From: Ganoderma boninense
Taxonomy: Eukaryota; Basidiomycota; Agaricomycetes; Polyporales; Polyporaceae
Direction: 5' to 3'
Assembly (NCBI GenBank): GCA_002900995.3
Contig: PJEW03000060.1
Span: forward strand, 1-13,821
DNA length: 13,821 nt
In this document: piece by piece, positions 8,822 through 13,821 of the stretch
How the letters are laid out: each line of letters opens with the position of its first letter
Position numbering within the stretch: position 1 is the stretch's first letter
Position numbers and translations under genes: made by a program
The notes under the pieces: generated by a model
Told to the model about the DNA's origin: nothing
Databases searched by the model: none
The model's input: only the letters and a program-made list of their open reading frames with translations

Positions 8822-10743
8822 TCATTCAACCTTGTCCACAACAAGGACCTCTCCCACCAACTGCCCCAACCTATTCCGCAACCGCCGCTCCACCGAGGCA
8901 GCCTGCCAACTGTCCAAACAGAGGTCCCAGCCGAACATTCCCCGTGGCACGACAGACAGCGTCCGGATGGGCTCGCACCGCCCCTCCCTCCCTGCGAGAC
9001 ACGCCGCGAGTGCGTCGCAAAGCTCGCCCAACGCTGCAGCGAATGCAGGGCCGACCCCGACCTCGACCTGGCTCGGACATCCCGCCCCGTGCGTCGAACT
9101 CGCACTCCAGGAACCCTCTTTGTCGCCCGAGTCCGAGCCTGGGTTTGAGTTTTCACCCGCGCGCGCGCCCCCAGACTGCTGCCCATCCCGCTCCATCTCG
9201 AAGCAAGCTGTCGTCGGCACGTCCCACACGAGCGCGAGCTCCGCCAAACGCGGACACACAAACTCTTCACTACCCTCGCCCGGGGCCTGCGGGAGCAGCG
9301 GCTGCCCAAGCACGTCGAGCAAGTCCTTCGTCGCCCCCTGCCCGATGCAGGTGAGGCGGCGGAGCCCCGCGAGGTCCGGCAGGAACGCGGCCCAATACTC
9401 GCGGGCGTTGCGCAGGTTGAGGGCAGCGTGTCTCTCACCTAGGGAGCGCGCCCAGCATCCCGTCACCGTGAGCGACGCCACCCCGCGTCCGGGGGGCCGC
9501 GCGAGGGCGTGCGCGAGCTCGCGGGTGAAGTGCGCGATGGTGTCGAGGCGGCGCGCGCCGCGCGTGAGGGTGACGCACACCGGCCGGGCGCCGGAGCCGT
9601 GTGTCTCCCAGCGGGCGAGCCCCTCTGGGGGCCTGTGCCCATCGAAGTTGTAGGAGAAGTCGAGATCAAGGCTGAGCTCGGCGTCCGGTGCGGGGCAGGG
9701 GGTCATGCCTGGGAAGACCGGGGCTGGAACGGGATGTTCGGAGGTTAGCGATAGTCGGTTGCGAGGACGAGGGCGGTCGTTGGCGGGAGGACGAGGTGCG
9801 AAAGGAAGCATGGGATGTAGACGGGCGCGTCTTCTATCTCGAGGCGAACCAGACGCGGGAGATGGACGGTCTTCACAAGCTGGGGGAGCTCTCCACCGAA
9901 ATCCTCTTTTGACAGGCTGTGATCCATGGTGAGGGTCTCCAAGTTCGGGAACAACTCTAGGGAATCGTGCACTGCACGCATCGAGGGAACATAGCCGCAG
10001 ATTGGCCAAGGGCGCATCGTACAACGCGTCAGCTTGAGGTGGCGCAGGGACGGACACGGGGCAGTCGAAGAGTAGTAAAGGCTATGATGGAGTCGAAGTG
10101 ACTGGATGTTGGGGTATTGATGAAAACACAAGGTCAGAGGAAGATCTATCCAATGCGGCCGGCGATCCAGGATGACGAGGTCCCGAAGGTGAGGCATGTG
10201 CTGCTCCAGGAGCCGCTTGATAGATATGATATCAGACACAGGGCGGATCGTAAGGCAGGCAAGGCGAGCAGCATGAAGTACCACGGTGTCGATAATGTGC
10301 GAGGACCAGAATGTGAGCGAGAGGTCGAAGCTCAGAGGTGCGGACAGAGCCAGGGCGGCCGTCAACCGATCCCTACGCCACCTGGGATTCATGGAACGCG
10401 GCATCGGCAAGCTGACGAGGTTAGCCCAGAACTGAGGTACCTTCATAATAATCATCCTCCAATACCGACAGACGAGCAAGACAGGCACGCGGCATCGGTG
10501 GACCACTGCAGGATGGACGTTGGAGAAGATCTCCATGAGCACCTCGACAGGCAGGAGTCGGTTTATCTGCGCAGACGCGTTGTATTCGGAGCGCAAAGCG
10601 CGGATGTGGGATTTGGTATTCCAGACCGCGGTGCAAGCGGCAGGACCGTACAATTCACGGAGGCGGCCGTTGTTATCTCGGTGGCCAGCGATCCTCGCCA
10701 AACACCAGTCCTGGATTTCTTGAGGCGGAACTTGGGTGATCAT
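8822..10743 (-). CDS. F-box protein, one apparent frameshift near 9750
   Basis: This is an F-box protein of the type greatly expanded in agaricomycetes, expected to bind Skp1 through its F-box and bring substrates to an SCF ubiquitin ligase. From the ATG at 10743 the F-box lies at about residues 60-111: INRLLPVEVLMEIFSNV, then LLVCRYWR and a final PQFWANL. Leucine-rich stretches follow (LRDLVILD, IQSLRLHHSL, LRHLKLTRC, LETLTMDHSL, LVRLEIED). This frame stops at 9745, just after LPPTTALVLATDYR. A second frame, shifted by one base, continues smoothly with LTSEHPVPAPVFPGMTPC and family-like C-terminal sequence (REYWAAFLPDLAGLRRL; CPRLAELALVWD) to a stop at 8822. The whole would be about 640 residues, a usual size. 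An in-frame TAG lies four codons upstream of an alternative TTG at 10794, so the ATG at 10743 is preferred unless there is an upstream exon. Explanations for the break are a one-base deletion, pseudogenisation or a sequencing error. Confidence 0.85.
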
Positions 10744-11205
10744 TACCAGATCCTCCTCGGCGAGAGCCGACCATCCTGGAGGTGTCTGTGTCAAGAGTAG
10801 CTACTTGAGCTTGAGAAAAATGACCGTGTCGCACCTGTGATACGATCGCGTTCAAAGGACGGGCCTGAGGGAAGCGAACCAGCAGTGGTTCGGATATCGA
10901 TGTCTGCCAAATGAAGGAGCTCATCTACTCCGTCCTGCAGCATAGTGCACCTCTGAAGATTGACGTTGGCCGTAGCAAGAGGATGGGGTTCAGTGCAAAA
11001 CTAGCTGTAACGAGGCATGTCGTCAATCACTTCTGGAGAAAGGCGGTTACATGCAAGACCAAGTGCGGAGATGGCCACAGAGAGAGACCCTAACCTTATT
11101 TGATGTCGAAAATTGCCATTTAGGACATGGGTGGCACTGCGAGCCGAACCGCCGTCTTCACTGAGCCGCCGAACACAATAGGGTGCGGTCAACAATTAAA
11201 CCGAT

Positions 11206-11216
11206 TACTAACGAAC
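11206..11216 (+). repeat. short direct repeat, copy 1
   Basis: TACTAACGAAC occurs here and exactly again at 12216-12226. Both copies are followed within a few bases by GTTG(C/T)TGAC, so the similarity extends beyond the 11 identical bases. Confidence 0.6.
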
Positions 11217-11230
11217 TAGTCTCCGTTGCT

Positions 11231-11280
11231 GACCTTTATCGGGACGTAAAGATGACAGTCGATCTTTACTGATAAAGGTC
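11231..11280. repeat. inverted repeat (hairpin)
   Basis: GACCTTTATC (11231-11240) pairs with GATAAAGGTC (11271-11280), a perfect 10-base arm. Inside it GTAAAGAT (11246-11253) pairs with ATCTTTAC (11262-11269). The loop is short. No transcript or terminator role is evident. Confidence 0.85.
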
Positions 11281-11373
11281 TGCTCCCCTACACGCCACTT
11301 ACCCCCCCCTTCAACACTCAGACACCAGCTTCGGCGTCTAGTCGTTAGCGAGCCAATGAGATGGCGTATTTCA

Positions 11374-11391
11374 AGGTTTACGGGTAAACCT
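11374..11391. repeat. short perfect palindrome
   Basis: AGGTTTAC and GTAAACCT form perfect 8-base arms around a GG spacer. It lies about 95 bases from the larger hairpin and may belong to the same element. Confidence 0.8.
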
Positions 11392-12215
11392 GCTTACGAC
11401 TTCGTAAATCTGCTGACTTCATCCTGTCCCAAAACGCTTCGGGCTGCAGCTGGAGTGCCGGCGCTCGTCTCCTCTGAGAGGACGATGATACTATAAAGAC
11501 ACAAATGTTAGCAATGTCTCAAAATGCCAACTTGGAAGTAACACTGCAAGCATCTCAGGCCACCCTGATTCGCTGGTATTCAGCATGGCATTGGTGCTCG
11601 GTGACTCGAGACTCTGAGAGAGCGGAGCACACATGGTGGAAATACGTAGCAGTTCCCTGGCAGGATCCGAATTGGTATGCATGTTGCCATCCATGAGATA
11701 CCCTGACCCGTGTAAGACCGCCAACTCCCCAACCTGGCCGTACGCGCGTTATCCTAGCTTCGGAAGCCTCGCGCTTATAGCTCGGAGTCACCCGCGCTTG
11801 CACAGAGGCAAGAGCTGCATGACATACCACACTGGAGGCCCAAAACACCTCTGCTGTAGAACGTGCCCGCCCGGGTACTCCTCGTATTCCAGGGCTAAGA
11901 GCTTGGATCGAGTCGTGTCGAGAACAAGACGCCGCTCACCGCCGCTGGTGGTGTTTTCTCGGCAGTTGACCAGTGGGGCGGAGATTTGACGGGCGTTAGT
12001 GTCAAATTAGCAAAGAAACAAATTGATTAAATACGTTGAGACGACGCAAGCTGAAGTGGATGCGGATGGAATGACTGAAAGGACCGGAATGGGGGATGCG
12101 GCAGGGGCGCGTTGTTTATCTCTGTTGACGCGTAGACAAGCCAATTCATCAGCACGTGACTCGGAGATGTCCGGAATGTTGAAGGTGGGGGGAAGTGCCT
12201 TGTAGGGATCCAGAC

Positions 12216-12226
12216 TACTAACGAAC
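12216..12226 (+). repeat. short direct repeat, copy 2
   Basis: Second exact copy of TACTAACGAAC, about 1.0 kb from the first, at the left side of the TTAATAAC cluster. Confidence 0.6.
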
Positions 12227-12350
12227 AGTTGTTGACGGAGGAGCCCCGAGGGCTTTTGTTAACTGGGGTTATTAACCGTTAATAAACAGGGCGCTTAATT
12301 GCGTTAATAACGGTGAACAACCATTGTTGACCTGATTAATAACCCGCCTG
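12226..12350. repeat. cluster of TTAATAAC motifs and small inverted repeats
   Basis: Copies of GTTAATAA or its complement occur at about 12270-12286, 12303-12310 and 12334-12341, with the mirrored pair TTATTAAC-c-GTTAATAA near 12269. GGTGAACAA and TTGTTGACC form another stem at about 12311-12332 with one mismatch. The same AT-rich motif appears in the loop of the hairpin at 12541-12613, so the two are probably parts of one repeat family. Confidence 0.55.
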
Positions 12351-12540
12351 GCTACTACTTATCCTTGGGGAGGCCGAGAACCTGGTCGTTACACCTCTGC
12401 TTCCCTTTGCACAGAGGCAGTGACTGATTAGTCGAGGAATGTAAGTGGGCAATCATCTCAGATGTGATCGTACAGGACACTCCGTTACCGGATTTGCGAG
12501 ATCCTAGTAGGGAGGTTTCGAACAGTTCTTGACATGCCAT

Positions 12541-12613
12541 TTCGGACCCTCCCTTTCTAACGGTTAATTAACAGGTTAATAACTTGTTAATTAACACCAT
12601 GTTAGAAAGTCCG
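12541..12613. repeat. long imperfect inverted repeat (hairpin)
   Basis: The left arm has CGGAC (12543-12547), CTTTCTAAC (12553-12561) and GTTAATTAAC (12563-12572). The right arm has GTTAATTAAC (12586-12595), GTTAGAAAG (12601-12609) and GTCCG (12609-12613). The paired blocks occur in mirrored order around an AGGTTAATAACTT centre. GTTAATTAAC is itself a perfect palindrome. This could be a remnant of a miniature inverted-repeat transposon. Confidence 0.8.
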
Positions 12614-12619
12614 AGTTGT

Positions 12620-13590
12620 TGCCCGCACCCTAGAACACAAACTGCTCATCCAAGTACTGGGTTTCCTCATCCCATCCTCGGTGCTCTTCAATTGAATACT
12701 TCGCCGCTATTGATCTAGTTTCTCAAGAGCGACCTGCCATGTGAATGCCCTCCGGTGGACAGCCATCGCCCGCAGCAACTCAGGACTTATGACGGAGAAG
12801 CAGTAGCTGTTTGCTAGTGTCCGAGGCGTCGGTATCACCCCTCCCTTGCTCAAAGTCCTAGCTGATCAGCATATCAGTTCACGTTCACAGTGCCCGGTGT
12901 TCAAGTCGATAACGACTTCTCCGGCGAGTTTAAATTGCCGACGCTGTGCCGCTCAAGCCGATATGTTGTCTGACTATGCAAATAGAATAGTGAATATTTC
13001 TGGTAGTATTCATATTATTATTTCTGTAGCTGCAGAGAAAACGTGGACTTTCAGACCACGCAGCACAACATCTGACCATCCTACCCCTGGGATCCAGGGT
13101 CTGCATGCTGTGATCCTAGGGTGCCACGGGCGTACCGGAGGCACCCACCCTGCATTACAATTGTCATGCTGTTCTGTAAAGGAGCTGTAACAACCATTCG
13201 ACAGGCTATTGTGCCCCCAACACACATGCATGCAAAATGATTGTTCAAGGAGGCGGGCCACAGTAGAACTAGTAGGTGAGCGTTCGGTGGTGCCACACCC
13301 TGATCCATAATGCTTGTAACATCTTCTCTGAAACACCTGTGCAAGCCTTTTCCGAACAACCTGTGCAGGTGCGATCTCTCGTGAGGAATAATTGGTTGCC
13401 TCCAGGGTGCCGCCATAGAAGGTGCCAGCCTAGTATCATGCCCAAATCCTCTGTCTGCTCAGTATTCTCCGCTCGTTCCACTACGACAATCCATGCGCTC
13501 ATTCTGCCACCGTGCCTCACTGCTTTTCAGGATATCTCTTTGGATAACCGACTGCGCCTCACGCCCACAGGGATATTCCGCCCACCTTTT
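12620..13590. other. intergenic DNA and probable promoter of the right-edge gene
   Basis: Short open frames on both strands overlap each other and show no motif. A reversed CCAAT lies near 13390, about 200 bases upstream of the TATA box. The direct repeat CCTGTGCA at about 13337 and 13361 is the only other structure noticed. Confidence 0.4.
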
Positions 13591-13593
13591 TAG

Positions 13594-13601
13594 TATAAAT
13601 A
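13594..13601 (+). promoter_or_regulatory. TATA box of a plus-strand gene at the right edge
   Basis: A perfect TATAAATA lies 85 bases upstream of an ATG at 13679. It is followed by a C/T-rich leader, the usual layout of a strongly expressed fungal promoter. Confidence 0.5.
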
Positions 13602-13678
13602 CCGTCTCCTCCTCCCGTTCCGCTCCTCGTGCACTCTGCGGCTCTTCCCCACCTGAGGGCACTCGTCTTCTGCCCGAC

Positions 13679-13821
13679 ATGGACAGCCCAGTGTCCTCAC
13701 CAGACAAAAATCGTCGGTGACGCTGTCCCTCGGTGACACCTCAAGTTCATTTCCCCCCCTCGCGGGCAGCTCCAAACACCACCCTCGACGGCGCTTGGAT
13801 TTCGGGACTCGACTCGACTCC
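13679..13821 (+). CDS. 5' end of an unidentified gene, cut by the window edge
   Basis: An ATG in a fair context (CCCGACATGG) follows the TATA box and C/T-rich leader. The first exon (13679-13716, 12 codons plus two bases) reads MDSPVSSPDKNR. A GTGACG donor at 13717 and a GGGCAG acceptor ending at 13769 enclose a 53-nt intron. Splicing avoids the TGA at 13718-13720 and continues in frame with a basic stretch, SKHHPRRRLDFGTRLDS, to the window end. The product is not recognisable from 30 residues; the basic segment could suit a nuclear protein, but that is a guess. It is transcribed divergently from the F-box gene. Confidence 0.4.

Larger units (their letters stand above)
10801..12200. other. 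region upstream of the F-box gene, mostly non-coding
   Basis: Apart from the hairpins and direct repeat listed separately, there is no recognisable gene. On the minus strand an open stretch at about 11795-11990 (including LDTTRSKLLALEYEEYPGG) and another at 11491-11724 could be exons of an unknown gene split by an intron. This is only an open-frame observation. Confidence 0.3.

Noticed and set aside
8743..9653. Open frames of 231 codons (minus) and 288 codons (plus, 8787-9653)
   Set aside because: They overlap the F-box 3' half. GC-rich DNA has few stops in any frame, and their arginine/serine/proline-rich content shows no motif, so they are shadows.
9745..10057. Upstream extension of the second F-box frame to 10057
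   Set aside because: It begins at GTG, overlaps the well-matched first frame, and reads as proline/arginine-rich noise until about 9750.
10117..10800. 227-codon plus-strand open frame
   Set aside because: It is exactly antisense to the F-box domain region, which has clear family motifs on the minus strand.
11206..12226. Long terminal repeats of a retrotransposon
   Set aside because: The shared sequence is only 11 bases plus a weak extension, and no reverse transcriptase, integrase or primer-binding site was seen.
1..13821. CRISPR array, bacterial operon or phage features
   Set aside because: No regularly spaced repeats or bacterial genes; introns and gene families are fungal.

Overview
The window looks like nuclear DNA from a basidiomycete fungus, most likely a wood-decay agaricomycete (polypore type). 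Three things suggest this. One gene is an F-box protein of the large family expanded in these fungi. Another is a secreted class I alpha-1,2-mannosidase (GH47) interrupted by short fungal introns of about 55-72 nt with GT...AG ends. The DNA is also gene-sparse, with no operon structure. No database search was possible; family calls rest on recognisable motifs.

Layout: 1-3850 is difficult sequence, mostly with an unusual run-rich texture in which neighbouring bases are repeated. It holds no gene I can call confidently, only one plus-strand fragment near 3085-3300 that resembles a fungal BTB/POZ domain. From 6799 down to at least 4600 (minus strand) lies a GH47 mannosidase gene. Its order of motifs is complete from signal peptide to near the C-terminus, but its frame is broken repeatedly, worst at 5400-5960, where the run-rich texture returns. 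From 6880 to 8740 I see nothing identifiable. From 10743 to 8822 (minus strand) is an F-box gene with one apparent frameshift near 9750. From 10800 to 13560 is mostly non-coding DNA with several hairpin-forming inverted repeats at 11231-11391 and 12226-12613. At the right edge a TATA box and a short first exon suggest a plus-strand gene running out of the window.

The genes are independent eukaryotic transcription units. The mannosidase would trim N-glycans in the secretory pathway or outside the cell; the F-box protein would recruit substrates to an SCF ubiquitin ligase. Nothing links them in one pathway. I found no convincing new biological system. The most notable points are the shattered but traceable GH47 gene with a probable 18-nt exon, the base-calling-like damage pattern, and the cluster of hairpins upstream of the F-box gene.
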